A program made the position numbers and the translations under genes. This document shows positions 9,653-18,401 of a stretch of 64,000 nt of DNA, piece after piece. Every line of letters starts with the position of its first letter. Position 1 is the first letter of the stretch. The notes under the pieces are model-generated. The model saw only the letters and a list, made by a program, of their open reading frames with translations. It ran no database searches and was not told the DNA's origin. This DNA comes from Methylotenera sp. (lineage in GTDB: Bacteria > Pseudomonadota > Gammaproteobacteria > Burkholderiales > Methylophilaceae). The stretch spans positions 52,961 to 116,960 of the forward strand of contig JAUYAL010000037.1 of assembly GCA_030693535.1 (NCBI GenBank). The letters run 5' to 3'.

Positions 9653-11107
9653 ATGTTACCTACCTTAGTATTGGTTGGCCGTCCCAATGTCGGCAAATCC
9701 ACTTTATTTAATCGTCTGACTAAAAGCCGCGATGCACTGGTTGCAGACTTGCCAGGACTTACGCGTGACCGACACTATGGTCGAGGCGTTGGCGCAAGTC
9801 AGCCATATTTGGTGGTTGATACGGGAGGATTTGAGCCGAATACTGACAGCGGCATATTGAAAGCAATGGCGGTACAAACGCTATTAGCGATTGATGAAGC
9901 TGATGTGATTATTTTCATCGTTGATGGTCGCCAAGGCGCCACCCCACAAGACATGGAAATCGCCAATCGTTTGCGTAGATGTAAATGCCCAGTATTGTTG
10001 GCTGTGAATAAAACTGAAGGTATGAACAAAGCTGTTGTCAGTGCAGAGTTTCATGAATTAGGTTTGGGTGATCCACTATCAATTTCATCTGCACATGGTG
10101 AAGGTGTGAAAGATATTATAGATTTAGCGCTTGAGAGTTTTCAGGAGGTTGAGGATGAGCCAGAGCTAGATCAAACTGGTGATAGAATACCTAAAGTAGC
10201 CATTGTTGGTCGCCCTAACGTAGGGAAGTCGACCTTAGTTAATGCGTTGCTAGGTGAGGAGCGTGTCATTGCTTTTGACGAACCAGGTACGACACGTGAT
10301 TCTATTTCTATTGATTTAGAGAAAAATGGCAAACATTACACACTAATAGACACGGCGGGCGTGCGTAAGCGTGGTCGTGTATTAGAAGCGATTGAGAAAT
10401 TTTCCGTTATTAAAACCATACAATCTATTGAAGAAGCTAACGTAGTGATTTTGGTCGTTGATGCGCAAGAAGGCATTACTGAGCAAGATGCACACGTTGC
10501 GGCTTATATATTAGAAGCAGGTCGTGCATTAGTTGTGGCTATTAACAAGTGGGATGGTTTAAAGGAAGAAGAGCGCGATTGGGTTAAGCGAGAAATAGAC
10601 CGTAAATTGATGTTCTTAGACTTTGCTGAGTTTCATTACATTTCAGCATTACGTAAAAAAGGCTTGCCAGAACTGTTTAAGTCGGTTGATATTGCTTTTA
10701 AAGCCGCTTTTGCAAAATTAGCTACTCCTCAACTAACTCGTGTGCTGATTGATGCATTACAACAGCATCAACCTCCGATTAGTAAAGGCATTCGCCCTAA
10801 GTTGCGTTATGCCCATCAGGGCGGTAGCAATCCGCCTATTGTGGTCATTCACGGCAACCATGTTGATGGTGTTAAAGATGCATATACCAGATTTTTAGAA
10901 AAAACTTTCCGCAGAACATTTCAGCTCTCAGGTACACCATTGCGGGTGCAATACAAGCAAGGTAGCAATCCATTTGCTGAAGATGAAGATAAACGTAAAC
11001 CAGGTGAAGGAATTGTTAGTATGCGTCGACGTAAAACGGCACATCGAGCTGAATTAAAAGCGAAAAAAGAGGTGGAAGATAAAGATAGAAGCGCTAAGAA
11101 GCGTTAA
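9653..11107 (+). CDS. der: Ribosome biogenesis GTPase Der (EngA)
   Basis: Der is a double-GTPase needed for 50S subunit maturation. The 484-aa protein carries two G domains with P-loops [13 protein letters not shown] (about 8-20) and [13 protein letters not shown] (about 184-196), DTGG and DTAG switch motifs, and NKTE/NKWD specificity motifs. A KH-like C-terminal domain and a basic tail ([16 protein letters not shown]) follow. A gap of 204 bases separates it from bamB, and nothing coding is visible there. Its own promoter may lie in that gap. Confidence 0.96.
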   Translation: MLPTLVLVGRPNVGKSTLFNRLTKSRDALVADLPGLTRDRHYGRGVGASQPYLVVDTGGFEPNTDSGILKAMAVQTLLAIDEADVIIFIVDGRQGATPQDMEIANRLRRCKCPVLLAVNKTEGMNKAVVSAEFHELGLGDPLSISSAHGEGVKDIIDLALESFQEVEDEPELDQTGDRIPKVAIVGRPNVGKSTLVNALLGEERVIAFDEPGTTRDSISIDLEKNGKHYTLIDTAGVRKRGRVLEAIEKFSVIKTIQSIEEANVVILVVDAQEGITEQDAHVAAYILEAGRALVVAINKWDGLKEEERDWVKREIDRKLMFLDFAEFHYISALRKKGLPELFKSVDIAFKAAFAKLATPQLTRVLIDALQQHQPPISKGIRPKLRYAHQGGSNPPIVVIHGNHVDGVKDAYTRFLEKTFRRTFQLSGTPLRVQYKQGSNPFAEDEDKRKPGEGIVSMRRRKTAHRAELKAKKEVEDKDRSAKKR

Positions 11108-11144
11108 TAAAATACAACTTAATGTTTTTAGGAATAATTATAAA

Positions 11145-11492
11145 TTAGAAGAAGCGATTAGGTAAATTTTTATACTCTTCCAACGCCTCATCTTCTTCAG
11201 GTAAATCATAAGGGTCAGCCACATAAGCGGGCCCTTTCATAATAATTACTATGATGCAACCAATCGCTGCGGTAGTGAGAAAAAACCAAATGCTAAATAG
11301 CACACCCAAGCATTGATAAATTACTTTTAATTGTTCTGAATCTAACACATCATTCATTAAATACAGTTTGAACATGATGGCGCATGGTATTAAGCAACCT
11401 AGAAAAAATATGCGCGGTATTTTTTTAAGAAAAACCCACTCAAAACCAGAAGGCGATTGAGAGAATCCAAGTAATCTGTTGAAGTATTCCAT
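11145..11492 (-). CDS. Small two-helix membrane protein, function unknown
   Basis: I do not recognise this 115-aa protein. It has a basic N-terminal part, two hydrophobic stretches (about 27-46 and 63-87, the second rich in Ile and Val) and a hydrophilic acidic C-terminal tail (DLPEEDEALEEYKNLPN). It is therefore probably an inner-membrane protein with both ends on the same side. It lies convergent to der and downstream of bamD on the same strand, 51 bases away, so it may be cotranscribed with bamD. Confidence 0.6.
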   Translation of the reverse strand: MEYFNRLLGFSQSPSGFEWVFLKKIPRIFFLGCLIPCAIMFKLYLMNDVLDSEQLKVIYQCLGVLFSIWFFLTTAAIGCIIVIIMKGPAYVADPYDLPEEDEALEEYKNLPNRFF

Positions 11493-11543
11493 ATATTCTA
11501 TGGCCCAAATGTTTAAATTAGGTTCATTTTCTCAAAGGATTAT

Positions 11544-12347
11544 TTAGTACATACTTTCCCAGAATTTCCACCATATGCGCTCATCGTTAGTTACCTTACC
11601 TGACAGCATTGGGTTGTTCGGATAATTGGTTTTTAAGATGCGTAGCGTGTCGTTTTTAAGGTCTTCAAGGCTTAATAAGTCATAGGCACTAATCATAATC
11701 ACCAAGGCTTGCTCAACGCCTGGTGCTTGTGGAAAATATTCTAGTACATATTTACAGCGGTTAATAGCCGCTATATATGCTTGGCGCTTCATATAGTAGC
11801 GTGCAACGTGTAGTTCGTGGTCAGATAAGCTGTTTGCTAAATACACCATGCGTTGCGTTGCGTCTTTGGTGTAGCGGCTGTTCGGATAGCGAGTCACTAG
11901 TTCTTTGAATGTAGTAAATGAGTCACGTAATGAACGTGGGTCGCGGTCGCTAATTTGTTGCTCAGTAAACTTTTCAATGACACCACGTTCGCTAAAAACA
12001 GCTATACCTTTTAAATAATATGCGTAATCAACATTGGTATGATTTGGGTGTAATTTAATAAAGCGGTCTGCTGCTGCCACACACAAAACAGGGTCTTGTT
12101 TTTTGTAGTGAGCGTATGCCGTTTCAAGCTGGGCTTGCGCGGCATAGCGCCCATTGGGGTAACGAGATTCTAACTTTCCAAAATATACGAGGGCCTTTTC
12201 ATAGTCTTTATCACGCATTTTAGTTTGACCTTCTTCATAAATGCGCTCAGCGGTCCAGCCTTTGGTATCATCCAGCTCTGTAGGGTCACCAAAAATTGCG
12301 CAACCATTGAGAAATAAGGCAAACATTAAAATTAAGATATACTTCAT
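11544..12347 (-). CDS. bamD: Outer membrane protein assembly factor BamD (lipoprotein)
   Basis: BamD is the essential TPR lipoprotein of the BAM complex. The signal peptide ends in the lipobox LNGC with Cys16. TPR repeats fill the 267-aa protein (YEKALVYFGKLESRYPNGRYA, DRFIKLHPNH, LVTRYPNSRYTKDA). The gene is divergent from rluD with only 38 bases between the starts, the arrangement usual in proteobacteria. A sigma-70-like promoter for bamD is readable inside the 5' end of rluD. BamB at 8258 is in the same complex. Confidence 0.95.
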   Translation of the reverse strand: MKYILILMFALFLNGCAIFGDPTELDDTKGWTAERIYEEGQTKMRDKDYEKALVYFGKLESRYPNGRYAAQAQLETAYAHYKKQDPVLCVAAADRFIKLHPNHTNVDYAYYLKGIAVFSERGVIEKFTEQQISDRDPRSLRDSFTTFKELVTRYPNSRYTKDATQRMVYLANSLSDHELHVARYYMKRQAYIAAINRCKYVLEYFPQAPGVEQALVIMISAYDLLSLEDLKNDTLRILKTNYPNNPMLSGKVTNDERIWWKFWESMY

Positions 12348-12375
12348 GCCAAACTCACTTTAAGAATTAATGATA

Positions 12376-12403
12376 ATTATAACCGATGACTGACCACGCT
12401 CAA
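12376..12403 (-). promoter_or_regulatory. Predicted sigma-70 promoter of bamD
   Basis: On the minus strand, TTGAGC (12398-12403) and TATAAT (12376-12381) are separated by 16 bases. This matches 4 of 6 and 6 of 6 consensus positions. The -10 lies about 29 bases ahead of the bamD ATG. The -35 lies within the first codons of the divergent rluD. Confidence 0.45.
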
Positions 12404-13483
12404 CAATCTCTTAGCAATTCACTCTCCCTTACTATACCTCATGATTTAGGCGGTTTGCGCTTAGATGTTGCTTTGCAGCGCATGTTGCCAGAGCATTCTC
12501 GTTCTCGCCTGCAAGCTTGGATTAAAGAAGGGCTAATCACAGTAAATGCAGAAGTTAGCACATCAAAAACCAAGGTTTGGGGGGGGGAGCAAGTCTTTGT
12601 GCAGGTGCAAACTAAACCAGAAATTCACGCATTTACTGCAGAAGATATTCCATTAGATATTGTTTATGAAGATGAACATATTTTAGTTATCAATAAACCT
12701 GCAGGGATGGTAGTGCATCCTGCGGCGGGAAATTGGAGTGGTACATTGTTAAATGCATTGTTGTTCCACGAGCCAAAATTGAAAGATGTTCCTCGCGCAG
12801 GTATTGTGCACAGGTTAGATAAAGACACCAGCGGATTGCTAGTGGTTGCAAAAACATTGGCAGCGCAAACAAATTTAGTCCGTCAATTACAGGCGCGCAG
12901 CGTAAAGCGAGAGTATCGCGCTATCGTCTGGGGGCAAATATGGCGCAATGGTATGATAGATCAGCCGATTGGACGTGACCCACGGTCTCGCACAAAAATG
13001 GCAATTAACCGAGGAGGGAAACCTGCAATCACGCGTTACGAGATGTTAGAGCGCTTTTCTGTGCAAACTTATATGAGATGTAATCTGGAAACTGGCCGTA
13101 CGCATCAAATTCGTGTACATATGCAGCATTTAAAAGCGCCAATTGTGGGTGACCCGGTTTATGGATTTCGTGGCATCGTGCCTATTCGTTCCATGACACA
13201 AACCTTGCGTCATGCTGTCGGCCAGTTTAATCGTCAAGCACTGCATGCAATAAAGTTAGGTTTGTTGCACCCTGCAACAAATGAGTTTGTGGAGTGGCAA
13301 ATTGAACTGGCAGATGATATGAAAGTACTGCTGGAGGCGATGCGTTATGAAGATCCGCGTAATGATGAAGAAGATTTTGAATTAAGTTTTGGTGGATTAC
13401 AAACTGAGCCGTACCTTGCCGATGAAGATTATGAGGACGACGAAGGCTTTGATGATGATTTGGAACTCGATGACGAGGAGTAA
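12386..13483 (+). CDS. rluD: 23S rRNA pseudouridine synthase RluD
   Basis: RluD makes pseudouridines 1911, 1915 and 1917 in helix 69 of 23S rRNA. The 365-aa protein has an N-terminal S4 RNA-binding domain (about 20-80). The RluA-type catalytic domain follows with the HRLDKDTSGLLVVAKT motif, whose catalytic Asp is D145, and the GRTHQIRVHM motif. An unusual Asp/Glu-rich C-terminal tail covers about the last 30 residues. A run of nine G at 12579-12587 lies in the S4 region coding for WGG. It is followed 5 bases later by pgeF, the usual rluD-yfiH pair. Confidence 0.95.
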   Translation: MTDHAQQSLSNSLSLTIPHDLGGLRLDVALQRMLPEHSRSRLQAWIKEGLITVNAEVSTSKTKVWGGEQVFVQVQTKPEIHAFTAEDIPLDIVYEDEHILVINKPAGMVVHPAAGNWSGTLLNALLFHEPKLKDVPRAGIVHRLDKDTSGLLVVAKTLAAQTNLVRQLQARSVKREYRAIVWGQIWRNGMIDQPIGRDPRSRTKMAINRGGKPAITRYEMLERFSVQTYMRCNLETGRTHQIRVHMQHLKAPIVGDPVYGFRGIVPIRSMTQTLRHAVGQFNRQALHAIKLGLLHPATNEFVEWQIELADDMKVLLEAMRYEDPRNDEEDFELSFGGLQTEPYLADEDYEDDEGFDDDLELDDEE

Positions 13484-13488
13484 ATGCC

Positions 13489-14292
13489 ATGTCTGATGTA
13501 TATTTTCCTAGTTTGAATTTCATCGTCCCAAGCTGGCCTGCACCAGCCAACGTAAAAGCACTGCAAAGCACGCGAACAGGCGGTGTGAGCCAAGCCCCAT
13601 ATGAAAGCTTAAATTTTGGCGCGCATGTTAATGATGATGCTATAGCTGTTGCTAAAAACCGACAATTACTAAGTCCTTATTTACCAAGTGAACCTGTATG
13701 GGTCAACCAAGTTCACGGTGTTGAAGTGATTGATGCGGCAAAAAGTACATGCCTGCAAAATGCTGATGCTTCGTTTACAACTAAGCAGAATGTAGTGTGC
13801 GTGACGATGACGGCGGATTGTTTGCCGGTATTGTTTTGCGATAAGGCTGGCACAGTGGTTGCTGCCGTGCATGCTGGCTGGCGTGGTTTGTGTGATGGTG
13901 TCATTGAGGCAGCAGTGAATAAATTACCCGTTAAAAAAAGTGAGATTTTAGCCTGGCTTGGCCCCGCGATAGGCCCTGATGCTTTTGAAGTAGGTGATGA
14001 AGTTCGTCAGCAGTTTATTCATCATGACCAACAAGCGGAGCACGCCTTTAAGTCATTGGGCGACCATAATATAAACCAAAAATGGCTATGCAATATGTAT
14101 ATGATTGCGCAACAAAGATTGCATAAAATAGGTGTGACGCAAATTTACGGTGGCAGTGAGCATGGGCCTTACGATAAAAATTGTACGGAAAACTTTTGCA
14201 CCTATACCGATGATGCGCGTTTTTTCTCATTTAGACGCGATAATGTCACGGGTCGCATGGCTAGTTTAATCTGGTTAGCACAACTTGCCTGA
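13489..14292 (+). CDS. pgeF: PgeF/YfiH family multicopper-type oxidoreductase or purine nucleoside phosphorylase
   Basis: YfiH-family proteins are described as peptidoglycan-editing factors, with polyphenol oxidase or purine nucleoside phosphorylase/adenosine deaminase activity shown for members. The 267-aa protein has the family's conserved metal/active-site elements: QVHG (about 75), TADCLPVLF (about 105), HAGWRGL (about 125) and the C-terminal NCTENFCTYTD...FFSFRRD block. It is paired with rluD as in E. coli. The true substrate in this organism cannot be read from the sequence. Confidence 0.9.
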   Translation: MSDVYFPSLNFIVPSWPAPANVKALQSTRTGGVSQAPYESLNFGAHVNDDAIAVAKNRQLLSPYLPSEPVWVNQVHGVEVIDAAKSTCLQNADASFTTKQNVVCVTMTADCLPVLFCDKAGTVVAAVHAGWRGLCDGVIEAAVNKLPVKKSEILAWLGPAIGPDAFEVGDEVRQQFIHHDQQAEHAFKSLGDHNINQKWLCNMYMIAQQRLHKIGVTQIYGGSEHGPYDKNCTENFCTYTDDARFFSFRRDNVTGRMASLIWLAQLA

Positions 14293-14317
14293 TATACCGT
14301 GTTTTCTAATCTATAAT
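14289..14317 (+). promoter_or_regulatory. Predicted sigma-70 promoter of the ZIP transporter gene
   Basis: CTGATA (14289-14294) and TATAAT (14312-14317) are separated by 17 bases. They match 4 of 6 and 6 of 6 consensus positions, and the -10 lies 39 bases before the ATG at 14357. The -35 overlaps the pgeF stop codon region. Confidence 0.4.
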
Positions 14318-14356
14318 ATCGCCTTGAGTAAAACCAAATAAGCTAACTATTCCATT

Positions 14357-15241
14357 ATGCATTTTCCAGAATTTTCAATACTTACCTACATTATTATATC
14401 CAGCTTGTTAGGTGGTTTGCTAAGCGTTAGCCTTGCGGCGTTATTTGCACTAAACGTCCGTATCACGTGGGTGCCAATGCTGGTGAGTTATGCTATTGGA
14501 GCAATGCTAGGTGCGGTATTTTTAGAGATTTTACCGCATGCATTTAGTATTGCTGGCAATGTTGAGATAGTCTCTGCAACGTTGTTAATCGGTTTACTAC
14601 TATTTTTTGTGTTAGAGAAATTAGTGATTTGGCGGCATTGTCACGGCGACCATTGTGAAGTTCACGCAATCCACTCTGAAGATAACTGCCCTGTAACCCA
14701 TTCAGAAAAAGAGGGTGGCGCCAAATATCGCCCTGTTGTTAGTCAGAAGCCAACAATATTGCTCAGTGACACTCATGCTCATTCTCACGATGGAGGCAGA
14801 AGCGGTTTGATGATTATGATAGGTGATACTTTTCATAATTTTATTGATGGTATTTTGATTGCTGCCGCGTTTACCGCGGATATTAAACTCGGCATAGTGA
14901 CGGCCTTGGCAATTATCGCGCATGAAATTCCACAAGAAGTTGGTGATTTTTTAATCTTGCTACATTCAGGCTATACAAAAAAACAAGCTTTAATTTTCAA
15001 CCTAGTTTCAAGTTTAGCAACGATGATAGGCGGCTTAATGGCCTATTATGCTCTGCAATATGTACAAAGCTGGATTCCTGTTATTTTAGGTTTAGCGGCT
15101 TCTAGCTTGATTTATGTGGCGGTGGCTGATTTGATTCCTGGTTTGCACAAACGCACAGAATTAAAAGCGACAATAGCACAAGTGTTACTCATCTCCATTG
15201 GCGTGGGTACTATCTTGATTGCTCACTTCTTCCTCGAATAG
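14357..15241 (+). CDS. ZIP family divalent metal transporter
   Basis: ZIP proteins import or release zinc and other divalent metals across membranes. The 294-aa protein has about seven to eight hydrophobic segments. A long histidine-rich cytoplasmic loop (about residues 94-140, with clusters such as HCHGDHCEVH and HAHSHDGG) is consistent with metal binding. The family motifs HNFIDG (about 157-162) and HEIPQEVGD (about 189-197) form the binuclear metal site in transmembrane helices 4 and 5. The metal specificity is unknown. Confidence 0.92.
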   Translation: MHFPEFSILTYIIISSLLGGLLSVSLAALFALNVRITWVPMLVSYAIGAMLGAVFLEILPHAFSIAGNVEIVSATLLIGLLLFFVLEKLVIWRHCHGDHCEVHAIHSEDNCPVTHSEKEGGAKYRPVVSQKPTILLSDTHAHSHDGGRSGLMIMIGDTFHNFIDGILIAAAFTADIKLGIVTALAIIAHEIPQEVGDFLILLHSGYTKKQALIFNLVSSLATMIGGLMAYYALQYVQSWIPVILGLAASSLIYVAVADLIPGLHKRTELKATIAQVLLISIGVGTILIAHFFLE

Positions 15242-15305
15242 TATTTTTATCTGCAATTGTAATAATGCGCAAAAGTATTAAATTTAATTAAAAGGTTAGT
15301 TAGCA

Positions 15306-16649
15306 ATGAGTTTATCAAATCCAAAAGTTGGCTTCGTCTCACTTGGTTGCCCTAAAGCTGGTTCGGATGCAGAGCGTATTCTTACTCAATTGCGGGCAGA
15401 AGGCTATGAAATTTCTGGCAGTTATGAAGATGCCGATTTAGTGGTAGTGAATACCTGCGGCTTTATTGATAGCGCAGTAGAAGAATCATTAGATGCCATC
15501 GGTGAAGCAATTGCTAAAAATGGCAAAGTGATTGTGACTGGCTGCTTAGGCGCTAAAAAGGGTGTGGTAGAAGCTGCACATCCAAGTGTGCTTGCGGTAA
15601 CTGGCCCACATGCGCTAGAAGAAGTGATGACCGCCGTACATGCTAACCTACCAAAACTGCATGAACCCTTTATAGATTTAGTGCCCCCACAAGGCGTACG
15701 TCTCACGCCTAGCCATTACGCGTATTTAAAGATTTCAGAAGGCTGTAATCATCGTTGTAGCTTCTGCATTATCCCCAGCCTACGTGGTGATTTAGTGAGT
15801 CGTCCAATTGGTGAAGTGCTGAACGAAGCTGAAAACTTAGTGAATGCAGGCGTTAGTGAGATTTTGGTCATTTCACAAGATACCTCTGCTTACGGCGTAG
15901 ATGTGAAATACCGTCCAGGTTTTTGGAATGGTCGCCCAGTGAAAACGCGCATGACAGAGCTTTGCCAAAGTTTGAGCGATTTAGGTATTTGGACGCGCTT
16001 GCACTATGTTTACCCTTATCCGCATGTGGACGAAGTGATTCCTTTGATGGCTGATGGCTTGATTCTGCCTTACTTGGATGTGCCATTTCAGCACGCCAGC
16101 CCACGTATTTTAAAAGCCATGAAACGCCCAGCGCACGCAGAGAATAATCTTGCGCGTATTAAAGCATGGCGTGAAATTTGCCCTGATATTACAGTGAGAA
16201 GTACCTTCATTGCAGGCTTTCCCGGTGAAACTGAAGATGACTTCCAAATGTTGTTAGACTTCTTAGAAGAAGCGCAGTTAGACAGAGTGGGCTGTTTTGC
16301 CTATTCTGCGGTCGATGGCGCAAAGGCCAATGCATTGCCAGGTCATGTGCCAGAAGAAGTGAAACAAGAGCGCCTAAGCCGCTTTATGGCAGTGCAAGAG
16401 CGCATTAGTGCGGCTAAACTACATCAAAAAATCGGCAGTATTCAAACCGTTTTAGTAGATGAAGTTGTACATGATTCCGAGGGTAATGTTGAGGCGATAG
16501 GGCGTACTAAAGCCGATGCACCAGAAATTGATGGTGTGGTGTATATGGAAGATGCAGATGGTTTAACGCCAGGAGATTTTGTGGAGGTTGAGATTTATAG
16601 TGCTGATGGACATGATTTGAGAGGTGGGCCACCGCGAAATGAAAAGTAA
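15306..16649 (+). CDS. rimO: Ribosomal protein S12 methylthiotransferase RimO
   Basis: RimO is a radical SAM enzyme that adds a methylthio group to Asp89 (E. coli numbering) of ribosomal protein S12. The 447-aa protein has the N-terminal MTTase domain with cysteines C15, C51 and C80 for the auxiliary cluster. The radical SAM triad follows as C147-x3-C151-x2-C154 (CNHRCSFC), and a C-terminal TRAM domain is present. The [11 protein letters not shown] start distinguishes RimO from MiaB. It is preceded by a good AAAGG-type ribosome binding site. Confidence 0.96.
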   Translation: MSLSNPKVGFVSLGCPKAGSDAERILTQLRAEGYEISGSYEDADLVVVNTCGFIDSAVEESLDAIGEAIAKNGKVIVTGCLGAKKGVVEAAHPSVLAVTGPHALEEVMTAVHANLPKLHEPFIDLVPPQGVRLTPSHYAYLKISEGCNHRCSFCIIPSLRGDLVSRPIGEVLNEAENLVNAGVSEILVISQDTSAYGVDVKYRPGFWNGRPVKTRMTELCQSLSDLGIWTRLHYVYPYPHVDEVIPLMADGLILPYLDVPFQHASPRILKAMKRPAHAENNLARIKAWREICPDITVRSTFIAGFPGETEDDFQMLLDFLEEAQLDRVGCFAYSAVDGAKANALPGHVPEEVKQERLSRFMAVQERISAAKLHQKIGSIQTVLVDEVVHDSEGNVEAIGRTKADAPEIDGVVYMEDADGLTPGDFVEVEIYSADGHDLRGGPPRNEK

Positions 16650-16672
16650 ACTCAATATCAGAATTGATAAAT

Positions 16673-16996
16673 TTAGCTAAATAAATCAGGCAATATCGGC
16701 GCGGGTCTTTGGCTATCTGCGCGGTCTTCTAAAAAGTCGAAGGTGAGTGGGCAGCGGGTAGGCTTTCGTGTGGCTTTGCGCTTTTTTGGGCTAGCTGCGT
16801 CTAAATTAATATAAGGTGTTTGGCTTATACGAACATAGCCAGAGCTTGCAAGTTTTTGGGCGGTAGTTTCAAAAAGGCTCAATGGATTGTCTATGTTTTG
16901 TAGTGTGACAACGGCTTTGCTGACTTTTAGTACGTTATACATGACAAATTTCGCCGAGGTTTTTTTACCATAAATTTCGCCAGTATGAATATCCAC
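16673..16996 (-). CDS. Uncharacterised 107-aa protein
   Basis: I do not recognise this protein. It would start at GTG 16996 behind a GGAGG only 4 bases away. The sequence has no transmembrane segment; the middle (KLASSGYVRIS region) looks globular and a basic KKRKATRKPTR patch is followed by a Pro/Asp-rich end. It lies convergent to rimO with 23 bases between the stops. It could be a narrowly distributed small protein or a fortuitous frame, although its length and ribosome binding site favour a gene. Confidence 0.45.
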   Translation of the reverse strand: MDIHTGEIYGKKTSAKFVMYNVLKVSKAVVTLQNIDNPLSLFETTAQKLASSGYVRISQTPYINLDAASPKKRKATRKPTRCPLTFDFLEDRADSQRPAPILPDLFS

Positions 16997-17195
16997 AATG
17001 CCTCCAAGCCGTAATGTTTACTAATATTATCGCTAGAATGGGCGATTAACAAGTACTTTGGTGTTTTGTACCAGTATGGTTAGTAGTCGTCAATTGATAA
17101 TCTTTATAGTGTGGCTGCAATATAGTACAGCTGCAATCTGATTTATGTGAAAATGAGCAGTGTTAATACATTTTTTAAAGTGATAGCAAAAAAAT

Positions 17196-18389
17196 ATGAA
17201 GCCATCAATGAATAAGCCAGCTACTCAATATCGTGTTCTGCATGTAATGGCTGTTACGCTTTTACTCAGCGTAGCTTTAACCGGTTGCGGTAAAAAAGAA
17301 GATACTACGATGCCAGCCGTTGGCGCAATGCCGGCTATGCCAGTAGGTGTTATTGAGTTGAAAGCTACGAGCGTGCCGATTAGTGCTGAAACGGTAGCTC
17401 AGACTGAAGGTGCAAAAGAAGTGGAAATTCGCCCGCGCGTAGGTGGTATTTTGCTTAAAAAATTATTTGAAGAAGGTGCGCCAATTAAGGCTGGGCAAGC
17501 CATGTTTTTAATAGACCCAATACCATTTCAAATTGCGTTAACTAATGCTAAAGCACAATTTTCTCGTCAAGAAGCACGCGTTATACAAACACAGCGTGAG
17601 GCGGCGCGATTGGAGGGGTTATTAGCCAGACAATTTATTAGTAAACGTGAGGCAGACAATGCTTCGTCTGACAATAGCATGGCCCGCGCAGAATTGGCGC
17701 AATATGAGACAGGTGTCCGGGAGGCGCAATTAAACTTATCTTATACCACTGTGAAGTCGCCTTTATCAGGGGTTGCTGGACGTTTTGAATTCTCAGAAGG
17801 CGCCTTGGTGAATGCTAATAGTAGTTTGCTCACTAAAGTGAGTCAAATAAGCCCAATTTGGGTGAGATTTAGTTTTTCTGATAGTGAGCTAGCTTTGCTT
17901 GGTGGACATTTATCACCTAAGCGGGTAAAAGAGGTGACACTGATATTACCCGATGGTAAGGAGTATACAAAAAAAGGAAAGTTAAATTTTGCCGCCAGTA
18001 GTATTGATCCGCAATTAGGTACGCAACAATTACGTGCTACTTTTGATAATAACGATAATGCATTATTACCAGGTCAGTTTGTTCGTATTCGAGTCACAAC
18101 AGGACTGCGTGACGGCGTATTTTTATTACCACAAACTTCAGTGCTGACCAATGATCAAGGTAAATTTGTCTTTGTCGCAGAAAAAGACAAAGGTGGTAAA
18201 TCTATCGCAATGATTCGTCCTATCGTAGAGGGTGGTTGGCAGGGTAAAGATTGGGTGGTGTTAGACGGATTAAAAGTGGGAGATCAAGTGATTGCAGATA
18301 ATCTGATTAAAGTGCGGCCTGGAGCTTCTGTGGCGCCACATCCATTGGGTGAACCACCTGCTATACCTGTTGTGAAATCTACTAATTAG
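17196..18389 (+). CDS. RND efflux system periplasmic adaptor (AcrA/MexA-like lipoprotein)
   Basis: This membrane fusion protein joins an inner-membrane RND pump to an outer-membrane channel. Its signal peptide ends in lipobox LTGC with Cys31. The 397-aa protein has a barrel-sandwich hybrid (VEIRPRVGGIL...FEEGAPIKAGQ, about 75-105), a short alpha-hairpin, and beta-barrel and membrane-proximal domains with LLPGQFVRI. It is followed 12 bases later by the pump gene. There is no adjacent tolC-type gene or regulator. Confidence 0.92.
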   Translation: MKPSMNKPATQYRVLHVMAVTLLLSVALTGCGKKEDTTMPAVGAMPAMPVGVIELKATSVPISAETVAQTEGAKEVEIRPRVGGILLKKLFEEGAPIKAGQAMFLIDPIPFQIALTNAKAQFSRQEARVIQTQREAARLEGLLARQFISKREADNASSDNSMARAELAQYETGVREAQLNLSYTTVKSPLSGVAGRFEFSEGALVNANSSLLTKVSQISPIWVRFSFSDSELALLGGHLSPKRVKEVTLILPDGKEYTKKGKLNFAASSIDPQLGTQQLRATFDNNDNALLPGQFVRIRVTTGLRDGVFLLPQTSVLTNDQGKFVFVAEKDKGGKSIAMIRPIVEGGWQGKDWVVLDGLKVGDQVIADNLIKVRPGASVAPHPLGEPPAIPVVKSTN

Positions 18390-18401
18390 GATAAGAAATT
18401 T

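Noticed and set aside
13227..13571. 114-aa minus-strand frame across the rluD/pgeF junction
   Set aside because: It is antisense to two well-supported genes, and its composition (His/Leu/Thr-rich) matches a shadow frame.
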